Part shown: piece by piece, positions 17,271 through 25,578 of the stretch
Layout: the number at the start of each line of letters is the position of its first letter
How positions within the stretch are numbered: position 1 is the stretch's first letter
Source: Leucobacter chironomi DSM 19883
Lineage (GTDB): Bacteria > Actinomycetota > Actinomycetes > Actinomycetales > Microbacteriaceae
Assembly: GCF_000421845.1 (NCBI RefSeq)
Contig: NZ_ATXU01000003.1
Location: forward strand, 124,001-188,000
Direction: 5' to 3'
Length of the DNA: 64,000 nucleotides
Notes under the pieces: generated by a model
What the model was told of the DNA's origin: nothing
Databases searched by the model: none
Seen by the model: only the letters and a program-made list of their open reading frames with translations
Position numbers and translations under genes: made by a program

Positions 17271-18152
17271 TCAGGGGCTCGATAGTGCGGGCAGGATGAT
17301 CGTGGCGTCGTCGTCGAGTGCAACGATGCCGCGTTCGTCGACGAGGATGACGTCTCCGGCCGGGGAGAGCCCCAATGCTTCGACGGTGCCCGTCGCTGAT
17401 CCGATTGCCTTCCACTCGCCCTTACCGACTCGCTGCCAGATCTGTCCGTCGGTGCCGACCCCGACGACTGTGTCTCCGGCAGCTTCGAGCAGGTACTGCA
17501 GCGGCGCATCTCCGAGTGGCGTGAACGATGCCCCGCCGTCGGTGCTGGTGCGCACGCCCTCAGGGGTGGCCGCGTAGATCGTGCCATCTGTGGTTACAGC
17601 GAGATCAACGGCGTCGAGCTCGGTGCGGGACTCCCAAGTGGTCCCCAGGTCGTTGCTGACTCGCAGCGCGGGGCTGGTTGATCCGATGCCGTAGAGCTGA
17701 CCGTCCGGGCTGGCAGTGAGGACGTGGAAGTCCTCATCGTTGGTGAAGGCGACCGGGTGCCACTTCTTCCCGGTGTCGTCGCTGCGGATAATGCCGAGAT
17801 TCGGGGAGCCCAGCTCCGTCGGGGTTTCAAGGCCTGGGTGCCCGGAAGCGATCAGCGCGCCTTGGGTGTCGGTGAGTCCCATTAGATCGAAGTCGTAGTC
17901 GCCGAGTGGGCCGTCCACTGCACCGTCCTCGTCCACGCGGTAGAGGCCGGTATGGGTGCCGACGAGGAGGGTTCCCCCGGCTTCTGGGATCACGGCATGA
18001 ATATGGCCGAAGGTTGGCGGTGGCGAGGATGCTGGCGCAGCGGGAGCGACAGCGGCGCAGCCGGTCAGCACGATGGCGAGGGCAGCCGTCGCCGCGGTGA
18101 CGAGCAGCCGCCCGCGCAGGCGGGGCGTGCTGGAGAGGAGAGATGCGGGCAT
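17271..18152 (-). CDS. BNR/sialidase-fold lipoprotein (F510_1955-type glycosylhydrolase-like)
   Basis: The 293-residue protein has a signal peptide ending in a lipobox (VLTGCAAV), then a Pro/Ala linker and a beta-propeller-like domain. The repeats end in Asp-box-type turns such as SDDTGKKW, SNDLGTTW and STDGGASF. These repeats occur in sialidases and in sortilin-like domains; no catalytic set is obvious, so an enzymatic role is unproven. Start ATG 18152 is preferred over 18215 because it gives a normal lipoprotein signal. In actinobacteria such genes often sit beside DUF305 genes in copper regions, as here. Confidence 0.75.
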   Translation of the reverse strand: MPASLLSSTPRLRGRLLVTAATAALAIVLTGCAAVAPAAPASSPPPTFGHIHAVIPEAGGTLLVGTHTGLYRVDEDGAVDGPLGDYDFDLMGLTDTQGALIASGHPGLETPTELGSPNLGIIRSDDTGKKWHPVAFTNDEDFHVLTASPDGQLYGIGSTSPALRVSNDLGTTWESRTELDAVDLAVTTDGTIYAATPEGVRTSTDGGASFTPLGDAPLQYLLEAAGDTVVGVGTDGQIWQRVGKGEWKAIGSATGTVEALGLSPAGDVILVDERGIVALDDDATIILPALSSP

Positions 18153-18248
18153 TGGATCATCTTTCTGTGGGACGCGGGCGGGCGGCCCGGTCAACGGAGA
18201 GGATGCAGGGGGCACTGGGGAGCGGTGCGAGCTGCGAGGATGCGGGCG

Positions 18249-18278
18249 GGGTCCCCGCTCCTGCGTGGGCGGGGACCC
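18249..18278. repeat. GC-rich hairpin between DUF305 and BNR lipoprotein genes
   Basis: GGGTCCCCGC (18249-18258) pairs perfectly with GCGGGGACCC (18269-18278) over a 10-base loop. It lies just after the DUF305 stop on the minus strand and may attenuate transcription into the next gene. No T-run follows. Confidence 0.5.
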
Positions 18279-18293
18279 GGGTCAAGGCCGGAA

Positions 18294-18902
18294 TCAGAGG
18301 CTGTTCAGGAGCTCCTGCATCGTGGTGATCTCTGCGCTCTGGTCGTCGATGACCTGCTGCGCAAGCTCGAGCACGTCCGGGTTCTTGCCGCCATCGAGGG
18401 CGGACTGGGCCATCTCGATCGCGCCGGTGTGGTGCTCGATCATGCCTTCGAGGAACAGGCGCGTCGCCTCGGTTCCGGTGGCTGATTCGAAGGCGGTCAT
18501 ACTGTCTTCCGACATCATGCCGCCGCCGTGATCCATGCCGCCCGTCGACGAATCATCGGCGGAGACGCCCCAATTGTCGAGCCAGGCCTGCATAGTCTTG
18601 ATCTCGGGCCCCTGGGCGTCCTTGATCTGCTGCGCGAGGGCAACCACCCGTTCGTCGATGCCGTCCTTGGCGAGCAGCATGTCGGCCATCTCGATCGCCT
18701 GCTCGTGGTGCGGGATCATCATCGTCACGAACATCTGGTCGGCTGCATTGAACTGCGCTGCGGACTCAGTCGGCGTCTTAGAAGCGGTGGATCCGTGATC
18801 CATGCCGGCCATCCCGTCCGACGTTCCGCTCGGGGAGCAGCCGGCCAGCAGGAGGGCGGTGGACAGCGCGGCCGAAGCCAGCGCAAGCGTGCGAATACGC
18901 AT
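18294..18902 (-). CDS. DUF305 lipoprotein, probable copper-tolerance factor
   Basis: The 202-residue exported lipoprotein has lipobox LLAGCSPS. Its DUF305 domain is a ferritin-like four-helix bundle with two internal copies, shown by MIPHHEQAIEMA and MIEHHTGAIEMA; each HH pair is a likely metal-binding site. A GMDHGGGMM stretch between the halves adds further Met/His ligands. DUF305 proteins are commonly found in copper loci and are thought to bind metal outside the membrane. ATG 18902 has AGGA 9 bases upstream and is preferred over the in-frame ATG 18920. Confidence 0.88.
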   Translation of the reverse strand: MRIRTLALASAALSTALLLAGCSPSGTSDGMAGMDHGSTASKTPTESAAQFNAADQMFVTMMIPHHEQAIEMADMLLAKDGIDERVVALAQQIKDAQGPEIKTMQAWLDNWGVSADDSSTGGMDHGGGMMSEDSMTAFESATGTEATRLFLEGMIEHHTGAIEMAQSALDGGKNPDVLELAQQVIDDQSAEITTMQELLNSL

Positions 18903-18996
18903 CAGTATGCGTCCTTTCATTCAGTCAACAAAGTCAGAGAATCGCGCCCCGGGCAGGGCGCAGCCGTGCTCCAGCCGAGGCCGGAGCGGGCGCGAA

Positions 18997-19494
18997 TCAG
19001 GTGCGACTGATCGACAGAACGAGAAGAGACGGCGGCCGTGGTCGCGGCAACACAGTGCCCGCAAGTGGCAGGGAGCGGATCGCGAGGACGAGGGAGCGCC
19101 AGGAGTGCTCCAGCACGAGCGGAATGAGTAGCAGCACGACGCCCGCCAACAGAGCGAGTACACACCCCACCATCAGAGCGGCATGACCAGGCGCCGGATC
19201 TTCACACGAGTTGGGACACTGCGCATCTCCCGGTGCCACATCCGGTGCGGCCATTGTGCCGGATGCGTGCGCCCCCGCTAACGTGCCCAAGCTGCCGCCC
19301 ATGCCGACATCCGCGGCTTCGTGATCGCTCGTGATAAGCGCGACGGGGGATCTCGTGTCGTGGCCGCCGTGTCCGGCCGAGCTGCTCAGGACATGCATAC
19401 CGAAGATTCCTGCCAGCACCAGAGCGAGCAGACTGAAGGAAACTAGGCGTCGGCGAGGCGAGTCTCTGTGCGGCGTTCCACCACAGGTCAGCAT
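18997..19494 (-). CDS. DUF6153-like membrane protein
   Basis: The 165-residue protein has an N-terminal membrane helix (LVSFSLLALVLAGIFGMHVL) and a His/Asp-rich external stretch (HGGHD, SDHEAADVGMGG). Two cysteines follow (QCPNSCEDPAPGHA), then a second helix (LMVGCVLALLAGVVLLLIPLVL) and a conserved end (PPSLLVLSISRT). The last motif recurs in the divergent neighbour, so the two are paralogues. GAGAGGAGG lies 5 bases before ATG 19494. The function is unknown; the copper-rich neighbourhood and His/Met/Cys loop suggest metal handling (inference). Confidence 0.75.
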   Translation of the reverse strand: MLTCGGTPHRDSPRRRLVSFSLLALVLAGIFGMHVLSSSAGHGGHDTRSPVALITSDHEAADVGMGGSLGTLAGAHASGTMAAPDVAPGDAQCPNSCEDPAPGHAALMVGCVLALLAGVVLLLIPLVLEHSWRSLVLAIRSLPLAGTVLPRPRPPSLLVLSISRT

Positions 19495-19690
19495 CGCCGC
19501 CTCCTCTCCTTTGCCGCGCACCGCACCCGCAGATCGCTGGAGCGTCCTAGTTCTACGCTAGGGCATTCCGGGAGACACAGGCTGGGAGCCGCGACCCCCA
19601 GGAGGATCGCAGGGCATGCCTGTGAGGGGCAGCTGGCGACGGCTCAGGCGAGCATGATACGGTAACAAAACCATAACGAAAGGGGCTGGT

Positions 19691-20149
19691 GTGCGAGATG
19701 CGGTGAACCGTGCGACCACGCGCCCCTTTATCCAGAGCGCCGGAACGGTCTTCGCGATCGTGCTGATGCTCATCTTTGGCCTGGTGGCGATGCACTCCCT
19801 GTCCGGCAACGCTACAGCGCGCGACGCGCTCGTGCCCGCGGGCACAGCTACCGCCAGCGACACAGTACGCGCGGCCGACGCGCTAACCTTAGACGGCTCA
19901 GTGAGCGGAGCGTCCGCTGGCTGTGACGCGAGCTGCGCGCACGGCACAGTTCCTGATCACGGGCACCTGAGCATGCTCATGCTGTGCATGCTGGCCCTGT
20001 TGACCGGAGTGCTCTTCCTGCTCAGGCCCGCCCTGTTCCGTCTCTCCCGCGCCGCCGCACAGTCCGCCGGCTGGCTGAACCGCGCACTTCCCGCGCCTCC
20101 GGCGGCCCGTCCGCCGTCGTTGTTCGCACTGTCGATCAGCCGCACTTGA
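19691..20149 (+). CDS. DUF6153-like membrane protein, second copy
   Basis: The 152-residue protein has the same plan as its divergent neighbour. There is one N-terminal helix (FAIVLMLIFGLVAMHSL), an external loop with CDASCAHG, a second helix (LSMLMLCMLALLTGVLFLL) and the same C-terminal signature (PPSLFALSISRT). It starts at GTG 19691 behind AAAGGGG. Outside these elements sequence identity with the first copy is low, so the pair is an old duplication or two related families. The 196-bp divergent spacer probably holds both promoters. Confidence 0.75.
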   Translation: MRDAVNRATTRPFIQSAGTVFAIVLMLIFGLVAMHSLSGNATARDALVPAGTATASDTVRAADALTLDGSVSGASAGCDASCAHGTVPDHGHLSMLMLCMLALLTGVLFLLRPALFRLSRAAAQSAGWLNRALPAPPAARPPSLFALSISRT

Positions 20150-20220
20150 ACTAGGATCTCGGCACGAGCCTGCCCGCGCACCCCGGCACTGAGCCGCGAC
20201 GAGCGGTGCGGCTGATCGAC
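20131..20220. repeat. 15-bp perfect inverted repeat at the end of the DUF6153 gene
   Basis: GTCGATCAGCCGCAC (20131-20145), which encodes the conserved SISRT end of the DUF6153 protein, is repeated in inverted orientation as GTGCGGCTGATCGAC at 20206-20220 in non-coding DNA. A close copy also encodes the end of the first DUF6153 gene near 19005. The rest of the spacer up to 20468 holds no gene that I can support. Confidence 0.6.
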
Positions 20221-20468
20221 TGACGCCCGGCCTTCTCCGGGATCAACCGGGCCGGACGCCGACCCTGGCCGAGGGCCTGCACGCAGCGTGTGCCTGGCGC
20301 GCGTCGCTGCCCGGCCGTCGTCCTCCAAGCGTCTCGCTAAGGCGCGCAGTTCGATCACGCCCACCCCGCCGGTGCGTGTGCCTGTCGCTCATGCGCCCGA
20401 GTGACTGCGGCTTCCCTGTCGCAGCTTCGAACCCTTCGCTTCCCTGGCCACCGACTCACGGAACAGTT

Positions 20469-20585
20469 ATGCATACCCGTCGAAACCCATTCAAGAACCC
20501 CGTCGTCTTCATTCCCAGCACCCTCGCCCTGAGTATCGCGGTCGCGATCGGCAACTACTACGTCATCGGAGGGCTCTTCGCGTGA
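20469..20585 (+). CDS. 38-residue single-helix membrane protein
   Basis: A short basic N-terminus (MHTRRNPFKNP) is followed by one membrane helix (VVFIPSTLALSIAVAIGNYYVIGGL). Its stop overlaps the GTG of the M23 peptidase gene by GTGA, which supports real, coupled translation. No ribosome site of normal strength is visible. The function is unknown; the position at the head of the peptidase/multicopper oxidase operon suggests a membrane accessory role. Confidence 0.6.
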   Translation: MHTRRNPFKNPVVFIPSTLALSIAVAIGNYYVIGGLFA

Positions 20586-21346
20586 ACGGCCAGCAGATCT
20601 ATCTCACCCCTATGCCGTCGTTCGACTTCCTCACTGACGGCACTGGCGGCGGCACCCCACCCCAACAGCGGGCACGGCGCAGCCTCATGGCCACCGCGAC
20701 GGCGGTGCTGAGCGTGGCTGGCATGATGAGCCCCGTCGCCTTCCCCGCCCCGTTCGCCCCAGTGTCCGCGGCGGCCGCCGCCGAGCTCCCCGCGCAGCAG
20801 CTCGTCGGCGCGCCCGCCGCAATCGGCGCCGAGACGTTCAATGCGATCGGTGCGGTCGAAGTTCAGGCCGCCCCCGTCGCACCGCGACGCGTGAACACCG
20901 AGCAGGGCCTCGTCGATCCGGATCAGCTGACGGATACGAAGCTGCGCTACCCCTTCGATCAGACCATGCCCCTCACCGACGGTTTCGGATATCGCACTGC
21001 TCCCGTGGCGCAGTTCCACGATGCCCAGGACATCGCTGCCGCCAACGGCACCCCGATTCGTATTATCGGCGACGGGGTAGTCGTGGAAGCGGGCTGGGCG
21101 AGCGACGGCTGCGGGTTCTCGCTCAAGGTGCAGCATCTCGTCGACGGGCAAGACCTCACCAGTCGCTACTGCCACATGGAGGGCGAGTCCCATGCCTATC
21201 AGGTCGGCGATCGGGTGAGTATCGGCGATGAGGCGGGGCGCGTGGGCAACACCGGTATGTCTTTCGGTGCGCATTTGCATCTCGCGCTGCGCTTGAACGG
21301 TGAGCCGATCGACCCGCTCCCCTTCATCGAAGCGAACGCGCAATGA
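20582..21346 (+). CDS. M23 family metallopeptidase (LytM domain)
   Basis: The 254-residue exported protein has an N-terminal cytoplasmic stretch, a hydrophobic helix (ATATAVLSVAGMMSPVAFPA), an Ala-rich linker and a C-terminal LytM domain. Zinc ligands are visible as FHDAQD (usual motif HxGxD, here with Ala in place of Gly) and SFGAHLHLAL (HxH). The family cuts peptidoglycan cross-links. It is coupled by overlaps to the small membrane protein upstream and to the multicopper oxidase downstream, an unusual pairing of wall hydrolase and copper enzyme. Confidence 0.85.
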   Translation: MNGQQIYLTPMPSFDFLTDGTGGGTPPQQRARRSLMATATAVLSVAGMMSPVAFPAPFAPVSAAAAAELPAQQLVGAPAAIGAETFNAIGAVEVQAAPVAPRRVNTEQGLVDPDQLTDTKLRYPFDQTMPLTDGFGYRTAPVAQFHDAQDIAAANGTPIRIIGDGVVVEAGWASDGCGFSLKVQHLVDGQDLTSRYCHMEGESHAYQVGDRVSIGDEAGRVGNTGMSFGAHLHLALRLNGEPIDPLPFIEANAQ

Positions 21347-21390
21347 CCCCCGCACCGCACAAACCATCCTCGACCACGGGAAGACCACTG

Positions 21391-22896
21391 ATGACCGGCT
21401 CTTTGAATCGCCGCCAGTTCCTCGCCGCCGGCACGCTGACGCTTGCCGCGATGGGCTTGGCCGCCTGCACCCCGAGGCAGAGCTCTGCGTTCCTCTCGCC
21501 CACGGCGGACGCGGTCGATGCGGCCGAGGCGAGCCGACTGACCACGGGTCAGACAGTCACACGCACGCTCTCTGCTGAGCCGGTCACCCTGGATCTCGGC
21601 GGGAAGACCGTCAAGACCTGGGGATACCGGGGTGTGACGGCTGCGGAGCCGATCCGCGGCAACGTCGGCGATCTGCTCCGTGTCACCCTCACCAATGACC
21701 TCCCCGATCCGACGACCGTGCATTGGCACGGCCTCGCTCTGCGCAACGACATGGACGGGGTGCCGGGTCTCACGCAGCCTGCCATCGCGGCTGGCGACAC
21801 GTTCACCTATGAGTTCGCGTTGCCGCACGCGGGCACCTACTGGTTCCACCCCCATGTCGGCACGCAGCTCGACCGGGGTCTATACGCGCCGCTCATCATC
21901 GACGACCCCCGGGAGCGGGGCGACTACGACCGGGAATGGGTGATCGTGCTCGACGACTGGCTCGACGGCATCAACGCCACCCCCGACGACGTATTCGCTG
22001 AGCTCAGCCGCGGCATGGGCGGGATGGGCGGAATGGATCATGGCGGCATGCCGATGCGGATGGGCAATACCCTCATGGGTGCTACCTCCGACCTCCTCGG
22101 CGGCGATGCGGGCGACGTCTACTATCCGCTCTACCTCATCAATGGACGCCCCCAGCTCGATCCTGAAACCTTTACTGCGAAACCCGGGGAACGGATCCGG
22201 CTCAGGATCATCAATGCCGGTGGCGACACAGCCTTCCGCTTCGGGGTCACCGGGCATCAGCTTACGATCACCCACACCGACGGGTACCCAGTCGCGCCGC
22301 ACGAGGCGGAGAGCATCGTGATTGGGATGGGGGAACGCTACGACGCGATCCTCACCGCCGGCGACGGCATGTTCGCCGTCGTCGCCGAGGCGCTCGGCAA
22401 AGTCGACCAGGCCCTCGCGATCCTCTCCACAGGGGCCGGCTCCCCGCCCCCGGCAGGCACCACCCTCTCGCAGGCCCGCACCCCCACGATCGCGGCCGAC
22501 CTGACGGCCGCGGAGGAGGTGGCGCTGGCCCCCAAGCGCGCGGATCGCACGATCGCCCTGGAACTCACGGGCACCATGGAGAAATACGACTGGGCGATCA
22601 ACGGCACCCGCCTGGACATGGACGACCCCCTCCGCGACGCCCTCGCGATCAGTGAAGGGGAGCGGGTCGCGCTCACCATCACGAACTCGACCACGATGTG
22701 GCATCCCATGCATCTGCACGGGCACACCTACCAGCACCCCGATGGCGGCCCTCGCAAGGACACCTCGATCGTGCTTCCCGGCCAGAGCTTCCGCCTCGAG
22801 TTCGACGCCGACAATCCTGGCCGGTGGCTCACCCACTGCCACAACCTCTACCACGGCGAAGCCGGGATGATGGCGACTATCGCCTACCAGCAGTAG
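21391..22896 (+). CDS. Multicopper oxidase
   Basis: The 501-residue enzyme probably oxidises Cu(I) or phenolic substrates outside the membrane. The start has a twin-arginine-like signal (NRRQFLAAGTLTLAAMGLAAC) that also ends in a lipobox cysteine. All four copper motifs are present: TVHWHGLAL, YWFHPHVGTQ, HPMHLHGHTY and HCHNLYHGEAGMM. A Met-rich loop (GMGGMGGMDHGGMPMRMG) is like those in copper-tolerance oxidases. ATG 21391 has GGGAAG before it. An in-frame ATG at 21343 overlaps the previous stop and is the alternative. Confidence 0.92.
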   Translation: MTGSLNRRQFLAAGTLTLAAMGLAACTPRQSSAFLSPTADAVDAAEASRLTTGQTVTRTLSAEPVTLDLGGKTVKTWGYRGVTAAEPIRGNVGDLLRVTLTNDLPDPTTVHWHGLALRNDMDGVPGLTQPAIAAGDTFTYEFALPHAGTYWFHPHVGTQLDRGLYAPLIIDDPRERGDYDREWVIVLDDWLDGINATPDDVFAELSRGMGGMGGMDHGGMPMRMGNTLMGATSDLLGGDAGDVYYPLYLINGRPQLDPETFTAKPGERIRLRIINAGGDTAFRFGVTGHQLTITHTDGYPVAPHEAESIVIGMGERYDAILTAGDGMFAVVAEALGKVDQALAILSTGAGSPPPAGTTLSQARTPTIAADLTAAEEVALAPKRADRTIALELTGTMEKYDWAINGTRLDMDDPLRDALAISEGERVALTITNSTTMWHPMHLHGHTYQHPDGGPRKDTSIVLPGQSFRLEFDADNPGRWLTHCHNLYHGEAGMMATIAYQQ

Positions 22897-22926
22897 CCCA
22901 TCCACAGCGTGAAAGCACACAACCTC

Positions 22927-23175
22927 ATGAAATCTCAGCAGCCAGCCGGCGTCCCCGGCCCCGATTCCGCCTACCGCCGACACCGCCGCTTCGTGCGCCT
23001 AGGTCAACTGCTCCTGGCGCTCGGTGCGGTGATCCTCATCGTGCATTGGCTCGCGCACCTCGAAACCTTCGGCCCCGCCCAGCCCGAGGGCTGGGTCGAC
23101 CTCGTCGCCGGCTACCCGATGGGCGCCCTGTTCCTCCTCGGCGGTGGCGTCCTCGCCGGACGCAAAGCCCCTTGA
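22927..23175 (+). CDS. Small two-helix membrane protein
   Basis: The 82-residue protein has two predicted helices (LGQLLLALGAVILIVHWLAHL and LVAGYPMGALFLLGGGVLAG) after a basic, proline-containing N-terminus. The start is ATG 22927; a GTG at 22909 is in frame but lacks a ribosome site. It follows the multicopper oxidase by 30 bp and probably belongs to the same operon. I do not recognise a named family. Confidence 0.65.
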   Translation: MKSQQPAGVPGPDSAYRRHRRFVRLGQLLLALGAVILIVHWLAHLETFGPAQPEGWVDLVAGYPMGALFLLGGGVLAGRKAP

Positions 23176-23202
23176 CCTCGCCCCTGCAATACGCGGGCGA
23201 GG

Positions 23203-23841
23203 TCATCTCGCCGACGGCGGGGCGGTGAAGGCCGGCAGCAAGATCGCGTCGATGAACCATGGCGCATCGTCAGGGTCGATCCGGCCCGTGCGCACCTCCT
23301 CGGCCGCACCGTTGAGAACGACGTGCGTGGTGGTCAGCAGCCAGGACACCGGCAAGTCGGCGCGGAAGGCACCTTCGCGCTGTCCGCGCAGCAGCAGTCC
23401 GCGCATGCGCGCCTCAGCCTTCTCGTGCAGCTCGCGAATGCGGGCGGCGGAGAGTTCCTTCTGTGCCGCGGCCAGCAGGGCACGGGATTGGTCGACGAAC
23501 ATCCAGCTGGAGGCAATGAGTCGCTGGAAGGCCGCACGCGGGTCGCCGTCCAGCGGGATCTGACTGAGCACGTCCTCGGCGCGTTCCAGACTGTCTACCA
23601 GTGCGGCCTCAATGAGCTCTGCGCGAGTCTGGAAATGCCCATAAAGGGTCATCCGGCCCACTCCCGCCTCAGCAGCGATGTCGGCGACCGACGCGTCGAG
23701 GTTCTTGCGGATCGCGGTCACTGTCGCGGCCAGAATCTTTACCCGGTTGCGCTGCGCGTCGGCGCGCTGGTTAGCCGCCCGGCTCACTGTCGCCGGGCCA
23801 CGTCGAGCGCCGCCGGTCGGCTGGGCGTTCTTCGTCGCCAT
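23203..23841 (-). CDS. TetR family transcriptional regulator
   Basis: The 212-residue repressor-type protein has the TetR helix-turn-helix (ILAATVTAIRKNLDASVADIAAEAGVGRMTLYGHFQTRAELIEAAL) after a basic N-terminal tail. The C-terminal ligand domain is of a multidrug-regulator type. It is divergent from the drug-type MFS exporter gene. A widely spaced 11-bp perfect inverted repeat in the spacer is a likely binding region, which suggests control of the exporter. Confidence 0.9.
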   Translation of the reverse strand: MATKNAQPTGGARRGPATVSRAANQRADAQRNRVKILAATVTAIRKNLDASVADIAAEAGVGRMTLYGHFQTRAELIEAALVDSLERAEDVLSQIPLDGDPRAAFQRLIASSWMFVDQSRALLAAAQKELSAARIRELHEKAEARMRGLLLRGQREGAFRADLPVSWLLTTTHVVLNGAAEEVRTGRIDPDDAPWFIDAILLPAFTAPPSAR

Positions 23842-23850
23842 GCTCTACCT

Positions 23851-23918
23851 CACAAGTCGTACTGGAATGTATGAGATATTGTATTCGTTGCAACTCGTAC
23901 ACACATATACGACTTGTG
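23851..23918. promoter_or_regulatory. Inverted repeat in the TetR/MFS divergent spacer
   Basis: CACAAGTCGTA (23851-23861) and TACGACTTGTG (23908-23918) are perfect complements, 46 bp apart. Between them lies an AT-rich patch (TATGAGATATTGTATTCG) that suits one or two promoters. Two half-operators flanking the promoter core would let one repressor control both genes. Confidence 0.55.
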
Positions 23919-23968
23919 CGGGAGGTCGCCCGCCCGGGCGGCGATCCGGCAGAGAGGAGCACACGACC

Positions 23969-24007
23969 ATGACCACGACACGCACACCCCGAGGGGGTGC
24001 GACATGA
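23969..24007 (+). CDS. 12-residue coupled leader peptide
   Basis: ATG 23969 follows GAGGAG at proper spacing and encodes MTTTRTPRGGAT. Its TGA (24005-24007) overlaps the MFS start ATG at 24004, so ribosomes finishing the leader could restart on the exporter gene. Ribosome stalling in the leader could then tune exporter expression, as in known drug-resistance leaders. This is inference from layout only. Confidence 0.4.
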   Translation: MTTTRTPRGGAT

Positions 24008-25578
24008 GCGCGCCCGGCACCCCCGCGGCCCCGAAGGCCGGGGCGAGGCAGTGGTGGGGGCTCGCCGTGCTGGTGATCCCCTCGACGCTGCTGTTCATGA
24101 TGCTGACGATCCTGTTCCTGGCAGCCCCGAACCTCGCCGCGGACCTGAACCCGACGAGCACGCAGCTGCTGTGGATTCTCGACATCTACGGCTTCGTGAT
24201 GGCCGGGTTCCTCGTCGCGATGGGCGTGCTCGGCGACCGGGTGGGCAAGCGCCTGCTCATGGTCATCGGCGCGTCCCTGTTCGCTGCCGTCTCCATCGCG
24301 GCGTCCCTGACCACGATCCCCGAGCTGATGATCGTCTGGCGCGCCGTCCTCGGACTGGCCGCAGCGATGATGGTGCCCGCAACGATCGGACTGATCTTCG
24401 TGATCTTCGCCGACGCGAAACAGCGCGGCGTCGCCATCGGGGTCTGGGCGGGCGGTATCTCCGCCGGCGTCGCCCTCGGCCCACTCCTGTCCGGCCTGCT
24501 GCTGGAAGGGTTTGGCTGGCAGGCGACGTTCCTCGTCGCGGTGCCAATCATGGCGCTCGTCGCCATCGGCGCCCCAATCCTCGTGCCCGAGCACCGCGAT
24601 CCGTCGGCGAAGATCGACCTGTTCAGCGCCCTGCTGCTGGTCGGCGGGCTGCTCGCGATCATCTACAGCATCAAGCGCTTCGCCGCCCAAGAGCCCGTCG
24701 GGCCCACACTCGGGCTGCTCGCCGCAGGCGTGCTGATCGGGCTGTGGTTCACGCTCCGGCAGCTGCGCGCCAAGCAGCCCCTGCTGGACGTGCGGCTGTT
24801 CGCCAATCGCACCGTCTCCGGTGCGCTGGCGGTGTTCCTGCTCTCGGCGGCGGCACTGGGTGGGGTGTACTCGCTGTTCACCCAGTACCTCCAGACGGTG
24901 CAAGGCCTCTCGCCCTTGCAGGCGGGCCTGGCGATCCTGCCTGCGGCGGCGGTGCTGATCGTCGTCTCGACCCTCTCGCCGGTCTTCGCACGGAAGTTCC
25001 GGCCCGGGAACGTGATCGGGATCGGCCTGCTCACCCAGGTCGTCGGCTACATCCTGTTCACCCAGCTCGACGCCGGCACAGGCCTGGCGCTGGTGATCGC
25101 GAGCTTCGTGATCACCTACCCCGGCGTCGCCCCCTCGATGGCACTGACCACCGAGCTCGTGGTGGGCTCGGTGCCCCCGGAGAAGACCGGCGGCGCCTCG
25201 GGGCTGGCGACCACGGCGAACGACCTGGGCATCTCGCTCGGTGTCGCCGTCATCGGCAGCGTCGGCCTCGCCGCCTACCGCAACCGGATCGACGGCACCC
25301 TGCCCGACGGGCTCTCCCCGGAGGCCGCGGCCGCCGCGTCGGACAGCATCGACGGCGCCCTCGCCGCCGCTGCGGAACTGCCCGGCGCGCTGGGCGAACA
25401 GCTGATCGCCGCCGCACAGGCGGCCTTCTCCGGCGGCCTGAACATGGCGGCGATCGTCTCCGCGGTCATCGCCGCGGTGGCCGCGATCATCGCCGCTACC
25501 CGCCTGCGTCACATCCGTCCCACCGGGCAAGCGCAGCGCCTCGCTGAGGAATTTCACACCAGCCAGGAATACCCCTAA
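24004..25578 (+). CDS. MFS transporter, DHA2 drug-exporter type
   Basis: The 524-residue membrane protein has about 14 helices, as in the EmrB/QacA group. Motif A is represented by MGVLGDRVGKRLLM, and the first helices show LFLAAPNLAADLNPTSTQLLWILDIYGFVMAGFLVAMG. Motif C appears as GISAGVALGPLLSGLLL. The gene is preceded by a GAGGGGG ribosome site and a coupled 12-codon leader, and is divergent from its probable TetR repressor. Proton-driven export of cationic drugs is the family role; the true substrate is unknown. Its TAA stop forms the centre of a copper-type palindrome. Confidence 0.9.
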   Translation: MSAPGTPAAPKAGARQWWGLAVLVIPSTLLFMMLTILFLAAPNLAADLNPTSTQLLWILDIYGFVMAGFLVAMGVLGDRVGKRLLMVIGASLFAAVSIAASLTTIPELMIVWRAVLGLAAAMMVPATIGLIFVIFADAKQRGVAIGVWAGGISAGVALGPLLSGLLLEGFGWQATFLVAVPIMALVAIGAPILVPEHRDPSAKIDLFSALLLVGGLLAIIYSIKRFAAQEPVGPTLGLLAAGVLIGLWFTLRQLRAKQPLLDVRLFANRTVSGALAVFLLSAAALGGVYSLFTQYLQTVQGLSPLQAGLAILPAAAVLIVVSTLSPVFARKFRPGNVIGIGLLTQVVGYILFTQLDAGTGLALVIASFVITYPGVAPSMALTTELVVGSVPPEKTGGASGLATTANDLGISLGVAVIGSVGLAAYRNRIDGTLPDGLSPEAAAAASDSIDGALAAAAELPGALGEQLIAAAQAAFSGGLNMAAIVSAVIAAVAAIIAATRLRHIRPTGQAQRLAEEFHTSQEYP

